Source: Streptomyces sp. Ru72 (GTDB lineage: Bacteria; Actinomycetota; Actinomycetes; Streptomycetales; Streptomycetaceae). Taken from it: a stretch of 34,894 bases of DNA. Numbering within the stretch: position 1 is the first letter of the stretch; each line of letters starts with the position of its first letter. The stretch is taken from contig NZ_PQSR01000084.1 of NCBI RefSeq assembly GCF_002920635.1, positions 1 to 34,894 of the forward strand, in the 5' to 3' direction. Below the pieces are notes generated by a model. It did not search any database, was not told where the DNA came from, and saw only the letters and a list, made by a program, of their open reading frames with translations. Positions 14,585-22,614 of this stretch are shown piece after piece. A program made the position numbers and the translations under genes.

Positions 14585-15849
14585 CGCCGTGCCACGCCCG
14601 ATGTGCCGACCTCCACCGCGGTCGCCCACGCCTGGAGACCCTCGTCCACCGCCGTCTCGTCGATCACGAGCGCCGGGATCATGCGCACGACCTGGTTCCA
14701 GGCCCCGCACAGCAGCAGGAGCAGGCCCTCGTCCACGGCGGCGCGCTGCACGCGGGCGGCGGTCTCCGGGTCGGGGCTGCCGTCCTCGGTGACGAACTCG
14801 GTGGCGAGCATGAGCCCGAGGCCGCGTACGTCGCCGATGCCCGGTGTCCGGTCGGCCACCGCCTCCAGCCCCTGGCGCAGCCGCTTGCCCATCGCCTCGG
14901 CGTTCTCGACGAGCTTCTCGTCGCGTACGACGTCGAGAGTGGCGCAGGCAGCCGCGCATGCGACGGCGTTGGCGCCGTACGTACCGCCCTGCGAGCCCGG
15001 CCACGCCTTGGTCATCAGCTCCTCGGAGGCGGCGATGCCGGACAGCGGGAACCCGCTGGCCAGGCCCTTTGCGGTGACCAGGATGTCCGGGGTGACGCCG
15101 AAGTGGTCGTGGCCCCAGAAGCGGCCGGTGCGGCCGACGCCCGTCTGCACCTCGTCGAGGATCAGCAGGAAGCCGTGTCGGTCCGCGCGCTCCCGCAGGC
15201 CCTGGAGGAAGGCCTGGGTCGCGGGCACGTATCCGCCTTCGCCGAGCACCGGCTCGACGATGATCGCCGCCGTGTCGGCGGGCGAGGAGATCGTCTGGAG
15301 CGTGTAGTCCAGTTCCTTCAGGGCGAAGCGGGTCGCGGTCTCCTCGTCCCAGCCGTATCGGTAGGCCGACGGGAAGGGGGTGACGACGACACCGCTCATC
15401 AGCGGGGAGAAGCCGGAGCGGAAGCGGGTGCCGGAGGTGGTCATGGAGGCGGCGGCCACCGTACGACCGTGGAAGCCGCCGTGGCAGACGATGATGTTGG
15501 GGCGGCCGGTGGCCTGGCGGGCCAGCCGCAGCGCCGCCTCGACCGCCTCGCTGCCGGAGTTGGTGAAGAACAGGCTGTCCAGGCCGGCCGGCAGCACCTC
15601 GCCGAGCTTGTCGACGAGCCGCCGCAGGGGCTGGTGCATGACCGTCGTGTACTGGCCGTGGACGAGGGTGCCCACCTGCTCCTGAGCCGCCGCCACGACC
15701 TTGGGGTGACAGTGCCCGGTGCTGGTGACGCCGATGCCGGCGGTGAAGTCCAGGTAGCGGCGGCCGTCCTCGCCGTAGAGGTGGACGCCCTCGCCCCGGA
15801 CCGCCACCACGGGTGTGGCCTGGCGAAGGTGCGGCGACAGTGCGGTCAT
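14581..15849 (-). CDS. gabT: 4-aminobutyrate aminotransferase-type class III aminotransferase
   Basis: 422 residues, standard for GabT. It moves the terminal amino group of 4-aminobutyrate (or a similar omega-amino acid) to 2-oxoglutarate using PLP. Family marks are TNSGSEAVEAALRLAR at 96-111 (phosphate-binding region), FHGRTVAAAS near 126-135, the conserved Asp232-Glu233 in LDEVQTGVGRTG, and the PLP-Schiff-base Lys261 in TAKGLASGFPLSG. The ATG at 15849 is chosen because GGGAGA precedes it and the family begins there; 24 more codons are open upstream but lack similarity. It is first in the operon with the flavin dehydrogenase and gabD, and divergent from a PucR-type regulator. Putrescine- or lysine-derived omega-amino acids are alternative substrates. 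Confidence 0.9.
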   Translation of the reverse strand: MTALSPHLRQATPVVAVRGEGVHLYGEDGRRYLDFTAGIGVTSTGHCHPKVVAAAQEQVGTLVHGQYTTVMHQPLRRLVDKLGEVLPAGLDSLFFTNSGSEAVEAALRLARQATGRPNIIVCHGGFHGRTVAAASMTTSGTRFRSGFSPLMSGVVVTPFPSAYRYGWDEETATRFALKELDYTLQTISSPADTAAIIVEPVLGEGGYVPATQAFLQGLRERADRHGFLLILDEVQTGVGRTGRFWGHDHFGVTPDILVTAKGLASGFPLSGIAASEELMTKAWPGSQGGTYGANAVACAAACATLDVVRDEKLVENAEAMGKRLRQGLEAVADRTPGIGDVRGLGLMLATEFVTEDGSPDPETAARVQRAAVDEGLLLLLCGAWNQVVRMIPALVIDETAVDEGLQAWATAVEVGTSGVARR

Positions 15850-16110
15850 GTTCGTCTCCCGGCGTGTTCGTCGGTCTGCTCCGGTCTCCCCGAGCATCTC
15901 CGTGGACCGGGCCGGCACCAACCCGCGATCTGTCCGGCCGCGACGCGGTATCCGGACGTTGTGTCAACCGCACCCGGCTCCGTGCCCCGCCCGTCCGCCA
16001 CGCGCTCGCCGTCTCCGGGCCCTTGCGCAGGTCAGCGACGCTTGTCAGAGTGACGGGGCACTTCCCCGAGCTCTCGGGCTCCGCTCGAGCGGGGGCCCCA
16101 TGGAGGCACC
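15850..16110. promoter_or_regulatory. Divergent control region gabT / PucR gene with paired palindromes
   Basis: CCCGAG-CT-CTCGGG (16065-16078) and the perfect palindrome CCGCTCGAGCGG (16081-16092) lie back to back, 19-46 bp before the GTG at 16111. They overlap the likely leader of the regulator gene and so are candidate autoregulatory sites. GTTG-TGT-CAAC at 15958-15968 is a weaker inverted repeat nearer the middle. No convincing -35/-10 pair was seen by eye. Confidence 0.4.
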
Positions 16111-17805
16111 GTGAGCGAGAACCACCACACTGCTCCAGGGCCGGGCGCCGACAGCACCGGCGCCTCCGTGCCGGGCGGCGAGCTGGACACCGTCGGCCGC
16201 CCGATCAGCGTGGCCGACGTCCTGGCCCTCCCCGTCCTTGCCGCCGGACAGCCCCAGGTCGTCACCGGCGTGGCACGGCTCGACCGGCCCGTCCGCTGGG
16301 TCCACATCACGGAGCTGACCGACCCCGCCTCCTTCCTCAAGGGCGGCGAACTCGTACTGACCACCGGCATGCCTCTGCCCGACGGACCGGCGGGTGTACG
16401 GCGCTACGTCGACGAACTCGCCGACATCGGCGCCGCGGCCCTGGTCATCGAACTGGTCCGTCGCTACCACCGTCCGCCCGACGCCCTGGTCCACGCCTGC
16501 CAGGCCCGCGGCCTCCCCCTCATCACCCTGGCCAGGGACGTCAACTTCCTGGAGGTCACCCAGGTCGTCCACGCCCTCATCCTCGGCAACCAGGCCGAGG
16601 CGATGCGGCGGACCCAGCGGGTCCACGAGGCGTTCACCGCCCTCACCCTGCGCGGCGCCGGACCCGAGGACGTCGTACGCGCCGCCGCCGAGATGAGCGG
16701 CCACACCGTCGTACTGGAGAACCTGGTCCACCAGGCACTGATCTACCGGCCCTCCGGAGACACGGTCGAGGTGGCGCTCACCGACTGGGAACAGCGCTCC
16801 CGAGCGACACCGCCCGCCGACCACACCACCGTCTCGGGCCCCGAGAGCTGGCTCACGGCACCCGTGGAGTACCAGGGCGAACGCTGGGGCAGGGTGGCCA
16901 TGCTCCCGGCACCGCCCGGCCCGGCCGCTCCTTGGGCGTGCGGCCCGTTCGGCCCCGAGGACGTCACCGTCCTGGAGAGGACCGCGATGGCCCTCACCAT
17001 CGCCCGCCTCACCCACTCCGAACCCTGGGAGCGCACCGCACATCGCAGCGTCCTGCGCGACCTCGTGGAACAGCGCCACCGCTCGCCTGCGGACGCCGAC
17101 GCCCGGGTCACCGCGCTGGGAGTGCCGACGAAGGGCTCCCGCTTCCTCGCCGTGCTCGTGGACGTCCCTCAGCAGGACGACACGGCCAAGGCGGAGGAAC
17201 TCCTCTCCGAGGAGCCGAGGAAGAGGGGATACCAGGCCCTCGTCGGCCTCCTCGGACCGACCCGTATCGGCATCCTCCTGTCCCTGCGGCCGGAGCAGCC
17301 ATGGCGACCCGTCGTCGAACACCTGAGCCGCACCGCACTCGACCTGTTGCCGGGGACGGCTGTGAGTACGGGCAGCGAGGTGACAGACCTCACCGGCGTC
17401 GCCCACTCCTTCCGCGACGCGACCCGTGTGGCCGAAGCCACCGAGCCCGGCCAGCCGCTCCCGCCCGGACGTTCCTACCACGAACGATCCGACATCGGCC
17501 TGCGCCGCCTCCTCTTCGCACTCCGCGAAGACACCCGCATCCAGGACTACGCCGAACGCCGGCTCGGCCGACTCGCCGACCACGACGCCCGCCACGGCAC
17601 GGACTTGCTGACCACCTTGCGGCACTACCTGGACGCGGCAGGCAACAAGACGGTGGCGGCCCGCTCGGGCGGTCTGTCCCGCGAGACCGTCTACCAGCGT
17701 CTTCGCGCCATCGAGCGGATACTCGAGTGCGACCTGGAGTCCGGCGAACAGCGCACCGAACTACACGTGGCACTCACCGCGCTCGACGTTCTGCGGGTGC
17801 GCTGA
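16111..17805 (+). CDS. PucR-family transcriptional regulator, probable controller of the GABA operon
   Basis: 564 residues. The N-terminal PucR domain at about 33-150 contains VRWVHITELTDPASFLKGGELVL-type sequence (WVHITEL at 63-69). A middle GGDEF-like/GAF-like region follows. The C-terminal HTH_30 domain at about 500-560 has LRHYLDAAGNKTVAARSGG, then SRETVYQRLRAIE. Members of this family regulate purine, polyamine and GABA use in actinobacteria. GTG at 16111 has GGAGG close by. The gene is divergent from gabT with 261 bp between, which fits direct control of that operon by a small amine or aldehyde signal; the ligand cannot be read from the sequence. Confidence 0.92.
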   Translation: MSENHHTAPGPGADSTGASVPGGELDTVGRPISVADVLALPVLAAGQPQVVTGVARLDRPVRWVHITELTDPASFLKGGELVLTTGMPLPDGPAGVRRYVDELADIGAAALVIELVRRYHRPPDALVHACQARGLPLITLARDVNFLEVTQVVHALILGNQAEAMRRTQRVHEAFTALTLRGAGPEDVVRAAAEMSGHTVVLENLVHQALIYRPSGDTVEVALTDWEQRSRATPPADHTTVSGPESWLTAPVEYQGERWGRVAMLPAPPGPAAPWACGPFGPEDVTVLERTAMALTIARLTHSEPWERTAHRSVLRDLVEQRHRSPADADARVTALGVPTKGSRFLAVLVDVPQQDDTAKAEELLSEEPRKRGYQALVGLLGPTRIGILLSLRPEQPWRPVVEHLSRTALDLLPGTAVSTGSEVTDLTGVAHSFRDATRVAEATEPGQPLPPGRSYHERSDIGLRRLLFALREDTRIQDYAERRLGRLADHDARHGTDLLTTLRHYLDAAGNKTVAARSGGLSRETVYQRLRAIERILECDLESGEQRTELHVALTALDVLRVR

Positions 17806-17910
17806 AGGGCCTCTCGGCCAGCAGCAGCGCGACAGACCGGCAGCGCTTTCCGAAGCTACGCGCGGCCGGCACGTCGGCCCCGTCCCCGGGAACCGCAGCG
17901 GCGGAACGGT
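17806..17910. other. Convergent gap between PucR gene and ugd-like gene
   Basis: 105 bp without a gene. GGCCG/CGGCC arms near 17867-17882 could form only a 5-bp stem, so no strong terminator is visible. Confidence 0.3.
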
Positions 17911-19251
17911 TCAGGTCAGGTCGTTCAGGACCGGCTGGGGTGTGGGGCCGGCGGCGGGTGGGCGGGATCCTATCGAGTGGTATCGGGCGGGCAGGCTCGA
18001 CAGCTGCCGGGGCGGTAGGCAGTTCTTGCCGTCCACGATCAGGCGGGGTTCGGCGAGCAGGCCGCTCAGGATCCGCCAGTCCGCTTCCACGATGTCCGGC
18101 CACTCGGTCAGGATGACGGCCGCGTGGGCTCCCTGGACCGCCGTGCTCAGGCAGTCCGCGGGGCGGGTGCCGGGGAAGAGCGCGGCGATGTCGTCCTTGC
18201 CGGTGGCCGGGTCCCAGACGCGGACCTCGGCCGCCTGGTCGAGCAGGGCGGGGACGATGCTGCGGCTGGGGGCCGCGCGCAGGTCGTCGCTCCAGGGCTG
18301 GTACCGGAGCCCCAGCACCGCGACGACCGCGTCGGGAAGCTGTCCGTCCAGTGCGCTCTGGAGCATCCGGACGACGAGTCGGGGCTGGTCCCGGTTGACG
18401 GCGATGGTGGCGTCCAGCAGCGGAGTGGGAACGCCCAGGGCGGCCGCCCAGCGGGCCAGGGCGGCGGTGTCCTTGGGCAGGCAGTGGTCGCCGAACCCGA
18501 GGCCGGGCTGCAACAGGGCGTGCCCTATGCGCGGGTCGGCGCCGATGCCGCGCATGACGTGGTCGACGTCGACGTCCGGAAGACAGCACAGGCGGGCGAT
18601 CTCGTTCCCGAAACTGATCTTGGTGGCCAGGAAGGCGTTGGCGGCGTACTTGATGATCTCCGCGCTGGTGGGGCTGGTCACCACCCACTCGCAGGCCGGG
18701 CCCGCGTAGAGATCGCGGAGCGCCGGAAGGAGATCGTGCGACCACAGGCCCACGACGACGCGGGCGGGGCAGGCCCAGTCCCGCAGCGCGCTCCCTTGGC
18801 TGAGGAACTCCGGGTTGTGCACGTAGCGCTCCCGCAGCCCGGGGTGGGCGTCCGCGAGGTCGTTGCTGGTGCCCGGCGGGATGGTGGACTTCACCGCCAC
18901 CACACGCGGGGCGGGCCGTAGCCGGAGGACGGCGTCCAGAGCGGTGCGGACCTGCGAGAGATCCACCCATCCGTGCCCGTCGGGCGGTGTCCCCACGACG
19001 ATGAGCACGACGTCGAAGGGCTGGTGCCGGTGCGGTGGCCCGGGTGCGCCGGTGAACGACAGCCGCCCGGTGGCGAGGGCCGCCGACAGCGCCTGCTGCA
19101 AGCCCGGCTCGCTGAAGGGGACCCGTCCTGTCCGCAGGTCGCGCAGCCGGGCCGGGTTCTGCTCGACGCCGGTGACATGGTGCCCCTGCAAGGTCAGCTC
19201 CACCGCACCGGTCACTCCGACATAGCCCTGCCCCATCACAGCCACGTGCAT
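17911..19251 (-). CDS. UDP-glucose/GDP-mannose dehydrogenase family protein
   Basis: 446 residues, usual length for UDP-glucose 6-dehydrogenase, which makes UDP-glucuronate with two NAD+. Seen are VMGQGYVGVTGAVEL at 5-19, VVGTPP at 85-90, the HNPEFLSQGSA segment with Glu148, the substrate/catalytic KYAANAFLATKISFGNE with Lys201, and the catalytic Cys257. The normally invariant GGSCFPKD around the Cys reads GDHCLPKD, and the preceding GPGFG reads GLGFG, so nucleotide-sugar specificity may differ. Otherwise it is complete with three domains and a disordered Pro-rich tail. The ATG at 19251 follows GGAGGATCCC. It is a single gene, not clearly linked to its neighbours; it could supply uronic acid for exopolysaccharide or glycosylation. 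Confidence 0.88.
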   Translation of the reverse strand: MHVAVMGQGYVGVTGAVELTLQGHHVTGVEQNPARLRDLRTGRVPFSEPGLQQALSAALATGRLSFTGAPGPPHRHQPFDVVLIVVGTPPDGHGWVDLSQVRTALDAVLRLRPAPRVVAVKSTIPPGTSNDLADAHPGLRERYVHNPEFLSQGSALRDWACPARVVVGLWSHDLLPALRDLYAGPACEWVVTSPTSAEIIKYAANAFLATKISFGNEIARLCCLPDVDVDHVMRGIGADPRIGHALLQPGLGFGDHCLPKDTAALARWAAALGVPTPLLDATIAVNRDQPRLVVRMLQSALDGQLPDAVVAVLGLRYQPWSDDLRAAPSRSIVPALLDQAAEVRVWDPATGKDDIAALFPGTRPADCLSTAVQGAHAAVILTEWPDIVEADWRILSGLLAEPRLIVDGKNCLPPRQLSSLPARYHSIGSRPPAAGPTPQPVLNDLT

Positions 19252-19628
19252 GGGATCCTCCGCTGGGTGCGTCGCACCCGCCGTCCCCCTGCGGCAGGTG
19301 CGTGACCGCGGTATGCGTATGGCCCATACGGCCCGAACCGGTCTCCGGTTGCCTGCGTCAGCGCCCCCGCCTCGAACCGGTCGGCCGGGGTCCTCAGCGG
19401 GCTATGAACCAGTGTGCGGCGTCATGGCGAGGGGGGCGAACCGCAGCATCCCCGGTCGGGAACAGACCCGATAGGCCGCCCGTCCGGGCCCGGACGAGGC
19501 CGAACACACCATCCATGGACGATCCGTGGCCGGCGCTGCTGCGCGCCAGGCGGCTGCCGCGGCACAGTCGCCGCGACAGCCGCGGGACGATCACCGTGGC
19601 TGCCGCGGGCCATGCCCCGGGCCGCTCA
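19252..19628. other. Intergenic region with palindromes between ugd-like gene and quinone reductase
   Basis: 377 bp without a credible gene. CGTATGG-C-CCATACG (19316-19330) is a perfect 15-bp palindrome 65 bp upstream of the ugd-like start and is a candidate operator. GTCCGGGCCCGGAC (19482-19495) is another perfect palindrome, in the middle. A terminator hairpin lies at 19551-19582. Confidence 0.45.
19551..19582 (-). terminator. Hairpin after the quinone oxidoreductase gene
   Basis: CGGCTGCCGCGG (19551-19562) pairs with CCGCGACAGCCG (19571-19582): 12 bp with one mismatch/wobble and an 8-nt loop, 46 bp beyond the stop at 19629. Confidence 0.6.
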
Positions 19629-20552
19629 TCAGCCGACCTCGAGCACGATCTTGCCGCGGGTCCGACCGCTCATGCTGAGACGGAACGCCTCGGCGGCCTC
19701 GGCCAGCGGCAGGGCGTGCTCGACGTGGACGTCGAGCCTGCCGGCGTCGGCGAGTCGAGCGAGCTCCGCGAGGTCCGCGCTGTCGGGGCGGACCCACACA
19801 TGGTGTCCACCGCGCTCGGTGACCGCCGGGTCGACGACCGACGCGAGACGCGAGCGGTCCTTGAGCAGTTCCTCGGAGACCGCGACCGCGTCGCCGCCGA
19901 CGTAGTCCACTGCCGCGTCGACGCCCTCCGGCGCCAGCTGCCGGACCCGGTCGGCCAAGCCGTCGCCGTAGGTGACGGGCTCGGCGCCCAGGGAGCGCAG
20001 GAAGTCGTGGTTGTGTTCGCCGGCGGTGCCGATCACCCGGGCTCCCTTGGCCACCGCGATCTGCACCGCGAAGGATCCGACGCCGCCGGCCGCCGCATGG
20101 ACCAGGACCGTGTCGCCCTCTCCGACCCCCACCCGGGCCAGTGACTGCCAGGCGGTGAGCCCTGCCAGCGGGACGCCGGCCGCCTGCTGCCAGCTCAGCG
20201 ACGCGGGCTTGCGCGCGAGGGTACGCACGGGTGCGGCGACGAGCTCGGCATAGGTGCCGTGCTGCACCTCGTCCTTGCGGACGTATCCGAACACCTCGTC
20301 GCCGACCGAGAATTCCGAGGCGTCCAGGCCGACCGCCTCGACGACGCCCGCCACATCCCATCCGGGCACCAGGGGGAAGTGGACGTACATGATCGGATCG
20401 AGATAACCGGCGACGATCTTCCAGTCCACCGGGTTGACCCCGGCGGCCTTCACTCGTACGAGCACCGAGTCGGGTCCGACCTTGGGGTCGTCGGTCTCGG
20501 CCAGTTCCAGGGTTTCGGGGCCACCGTAACGGCTGACGGTAATTGCACGCAT
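19629..20552 (-). CDS. Zinc-independent NADPH:quinone oxidoreductase (MDR family)
   Basis: 307 residues of the medium-chain reductase superfamily, quinone-reductase (QOR) branch: no structural or catalytic zinc Cys cluster, GroES-like N-terminal half and a Rossmann fold with HAAAGGVGSFAVQIA in the middle. GWDVAGVVEAVG and the C-terminal GRTRGKIVLEV complete the pattern. It likely reduces quinones or enones using NADPH. The ATG at 20552 fits family length, but the upstream region has only a poor ribosome binding site, so the transcript may be leaderless or begin at an in-frame GTG three codons earlier. It is single and followed by its own hairpin. Confidence 0.85.
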   Translation of the reverse strand: MRAITVSRYGGPETLELAETDDPKVGPDSVLVRVKAAGVNPVDWKIVAGYLDPIMYVHFPLVPGWDVAGVVEAVGLDASEFSVGDEVFGYVRKDEVQHGTYAELVAAPVRTLARKPASLSWQQAAGVPLAGLTAWQSLARVGVGEGDTVLVHAAAGGVGSFAVQIAVAKGARVIGTAGEHNHDFLRSLGAEPVTYGDGLADRVRQLAPEGVDAAVDYVGGDAVAVSEELLKDRSRLASVVDPAVTERGGHHVWVRPDSADLAELARLADAGRLDVHVEHALPLAEAAEAFRLSMSGRTRGKIVLEVG

Positions 20553-20740
20553 AACGGACACGATAGGTGTCGGGGGGCGCCTCGTCCGCGGTTTCTGCCG
20601 CATCTCCACGAACAGGCTTCACCAGCGACACCGTTCACTTGCCTCACCCGCACGTACTGTGCCCGGTCGCACCCCACGCCCGGTCCCTGACGGGCACTCA
20701 GGTTCGGATCGGCGCAGGAGCGGGAGCCACGCACTCGAAG

Positions 20741-21016
20741 CTACGAACTCGTGGAGAAGCGGAACGCACCGGCGCCGCCGCCCATCGTGAGCCAGATGTG
20801 CTCGCCCTCCCTGACCAGGCGGAGGGCGATGTGCGCGCAGCCGGGGCAGCGGGCGGTCAGGCCCGGTTCGGGGCCGTAGACGTGGAGTTCGGCGAGCGGA
20901 CCCGACCGCGCGCACTCCGGGCACCGCCACCAGGCCGTGGTGGGCTCCACCGAGAGGATCTCCGAGAGCGGGCCGGCGAGGCAGTTGCCGTCGAGATGGG
21001 TGGTGGCGTCTGCCAT
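20741..21016 (-). CDS. DUF6510 small zinc-ribbon protein
   Basis: 91 residues. The N-terminal LDGNCLAGPLSEIL and two CxxC pairs (CPEC and CPGC) about 30 residues apart, with LHVYGPEPGLTARC between them, match the DUF6510 pattern and predict one bound zinc. Function is not known. It is the last gene of an operon with a flavin reductase (31-nt gap) and a molybdopterin oxidoreductase, so it may assist that redox pair. The ATG at 21016 has GGGAGG upstream. The 20553-20740 gap after it shows no gene and no obvious hairpin. Confidence 0.8.
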   Translation of the reverse strand: MADATTHLDGNCLAGPLSEILSVEPTTAWWRCPECARSGPLAELHVYGPEPGLTARCPGCAHIALRLVREGEHIWLTMGGGAGAFRFSTSS

Positions 21017-21047
21017 GAGGACCTCCCGTGCGGTCGGGGTCGGTGGG

Positions 21048-21758
21048 TCATCCGAAGCGCTCGGTGCGGATCGTGACGGGGTCCCGCCCCCTGTCGATCA
21101 GCAGGTTGTCGACAGCTTCCACGAAGCCGGTCGGCCCGCAGACGTACACGGGACTTGCCGGTTTCAGTCTGGCCGTCGCCTCGTCCAGGTCGGCCGGTGT
21201 GATGCGGCCGGGCGGGCGCACGCTGCCGGGCGGGGTCTGCCGTGTGTACACGATGCGGACGTCGAGGAGGGGGTCCCCGTCGGCCAGGTGGTCGCGGTAC
21301 CAGACGTCCTGCGGGGTGCGCACCGAGTACAGCAGGTGCAGGGGGCCGCGCGAGCGTGCCGCGCGGTGGGCGCGGACCATGGCCGTCAGCGGGACGACAC
21401 CGGAGCCGCCCGCCACCAGGAGCGCCGGCTCGGTCTGCTCGGCCCGCCAGACGAACCAGTTGCCGAGCGGGCCGCGTACCTCCACCTCCGCGCCCACCGG
21501 CAGGCCGTCGGCCAGGTAGGGCGAGACCTCCCCGTCGGGCACTGCCTGCACGCCGAGTTCGATGCGCTCGCCGTCGGCGGGCGCGGCCAGGGAGTAACTG
21601 CGTACGGCCTGGTAGCCGTCGTCGGCGGTGAGCCGTACGTCGACGTGCTGGCCGGGCAGATGGCCGGGCCAGCCGGGCACCGTCAGCACCAGGGACCGGG
21701 CGGTGGCGCTCTGGGAGCGGCGCTCGAGGAGCCGGGCGCGGCGCCAGGCGAGGCCCAT
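21048..21758 (-). CDS. FAD/NAD(P)-binding ferredoxin reductase-type oxidoreductase
   Basis: 236 residues of the ferredoxin-NADP+ reductase fold. The FAD-binding barrel carries LPGQHVDVRL and VRSYSLA (the R-x-Y-S flavin motif). The NAD(P)-binding half has LLVAGGSGVVPLTAMVRAH (GGSGVVP), LLYSVRTP and VYVCGPTGFVEAV. There is no 2Fe-2S domain. It starts two bases after the stop of the molybdopterin oxidoreductase, so the two are probably made together, the reductase shuttling electrons between NAD(P)H and the molybdenum protein or a partner carrier. Confidence 0.9.
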   Translation of the reverse strand: MGLAWRRARLLERRSQSATARSLVLTVPGWPGHLPGQHVDVRLTADDGYQAVRSYSLAAPADGERIELGVQAVPDGEVSPYLADGLPVGAEVEVRGPLGNWFVWRAEQTEPALLVAGGSGVVPLTAMVRAHRAARSRGPLHLLYSVRTPQDVWYRDHLADGDPLLDVRIVYTRQTPPGSVRPPGRITPADLDEATARLKPASPVYVCGPTGFVEAVDNLLIDRGRDPVTIRTERFG

Positions 21759-21760
21759 GC

Positions 21761-22360
21761 TCAGTCGCCCCAGTTGCGCTGCTCGCGCCACGGGTCGCCG
21801 TAGTCGTGGTACCCGACGCTCTCCCAGAAGCCGGGCTCGTCCTCGTGCGTGAGCGTCAGTCCGCGCACCCACTTGGCCGACTTCCAGAAGTACAGGTGCG
21901 GTACGAGCAGCCGCGCCGGGCCGCCGTGCTCGGGGGACAGCGGATGGCCGTCGTAGGTGTGGACGATCCACGCCTTGCCGTCGAGGAGGTCCTCCAGCGG
22001 AAGATTGGTGGTGTACCCGCCGTAGCTGCTGACGACGGCGTAGTCCGCGGCCGTCTCCACGTCCTCGAGGAAGGCGTCGACGGGGACGCCCCGCCACTGC
22101 GTGTCGAACTTCGACCAGCGCGTCACACAGTGGATGTCGTGGGTCGTCTCCTGCTGCGGCAGGGCCATCATCTCGTCCCAGGTCCAGCTGTGCGTGGCGC
22201 CGAGTTCCGTGGTCACGGTGAAGGACCACGTCTCGGTGGGGACCCTCGGTGTGGGGCCCGCCGACAGCACGGGGAAGGACTCGGTCGGGTACTGACCGGG
22301 CGGCAGACGGTCCGCGAGCCGCCGCCCGCGGCCCTGGAAGCCGGGTGAGAAGGAAGTCAC
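21761..22360 (-). CDS. Sulfite oxidase-like molybdopterin-dependent oxidoreductase
   Basis: 199 residues, a compact single-domain member of the sulfite oxidase/YedY fold without dimerisation domain, haem domain or Tat signal, so probably cytoplasmic. The molybdenum ligand is Cys78 in HDIHCVTRWSKFD. Further family marks are WRGVPVDAFL, YGGYTTNLPLEDL and HGGPARLLVPHLYFWKSAKWV, which together bind the cofactor. GTG at 22360 is the start because CAGGAG lies 8 nt upstream and the family begins there; a longer open frame upstream is Ala-rich and unrelated. First gene of the three-gene operon with the reductase and DUF6510. Substrate unknown; methionine sulfoxide or another S/N-oxide reduction is possible. 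Confidence 0.9.
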   Translation of the reverse strand: MTSFSPGFQGRGRRLADRLPPGQYPTESFPVLSAGPTPRVPTETWSFTVTTELGATHSWTWDEMMALPQQETTHDIHCVTRWSKFDTQWRGVPVDAFLEDVETAADYAVVSSYGGYTTNLPLEDLLDGKAWIVHTYDGHPLSPEHGGPARLLVPHLYFWKSAKWVRGLTLTHEDEPGFWESVGYHDYGDPWREQRNWGD

Positions 22361-22381
22361 AGCGTTGTCTCCTGAGCCGAT

Positions 22382-22491
22382 GCGGCCGATGCCGCCGTTG
22401 CCGGCCAAGCCGGTGCAGCCGGTGCCTGCCCTGCGGACGGCGCGGCCGATGCCGCCCATGTGCCGTCCGTACTGCCGTCCGCGGCCGATGC
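22382..22491. repeat. Repeated GCGGC-CGAT-GCCGC elements upstream of the molybdopterin operon
   Basis: GCGGCCGATGCCGCC occurs at 22382-22396 and 22442-22456, and GCGGCCGATGC at 22481-22491. Each full copy is itself an inverted repeat. Between the first two, GCCGG recurs every 9 bp three times. This could be a multi-site operator or simple GC-rich repeat expansion. Confidence 0.5.
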
Positions 22492-22503
22492 AAGGCAACT
22501 GGG

Positions 22504-22535
22504 CCCGGTCACTCCTCCAGTGTCGGGTGACCGGG
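22504..22535 (-). terminator. 9-bp inverted repeat upstream of the molybdopterin operon
   Basis: CCCGGTCAC (22504-22512) and GTGACCGGG (22527-22535) are perfectly complementary with a 14-nt gap. It may end the esterase transcript or act as an operator; its position about 145 bp before the GTG at 22360 allows both. Confidence 0.4.
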
Positions 22536-22614
22536 ACCACCCCACCACTCGGTCGCGGTGGAGCCGCGCGGACGTGATGCGGGGAGTGCGTCCGCGCGGC
22601 CCGTCCGGCGCTCG

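Noticed and set aside
11693..15973. A 1426-codon minus-strand frame suggesting a fusion in front of the flavin dehydrogenase
   Set aside because: The extra N-terminal part is an out-of-frame reading of gabT (Arg/Gly/Pro-rich, no domain). The real ATG at 14584 overlaps the gabT stop by 4 nt.
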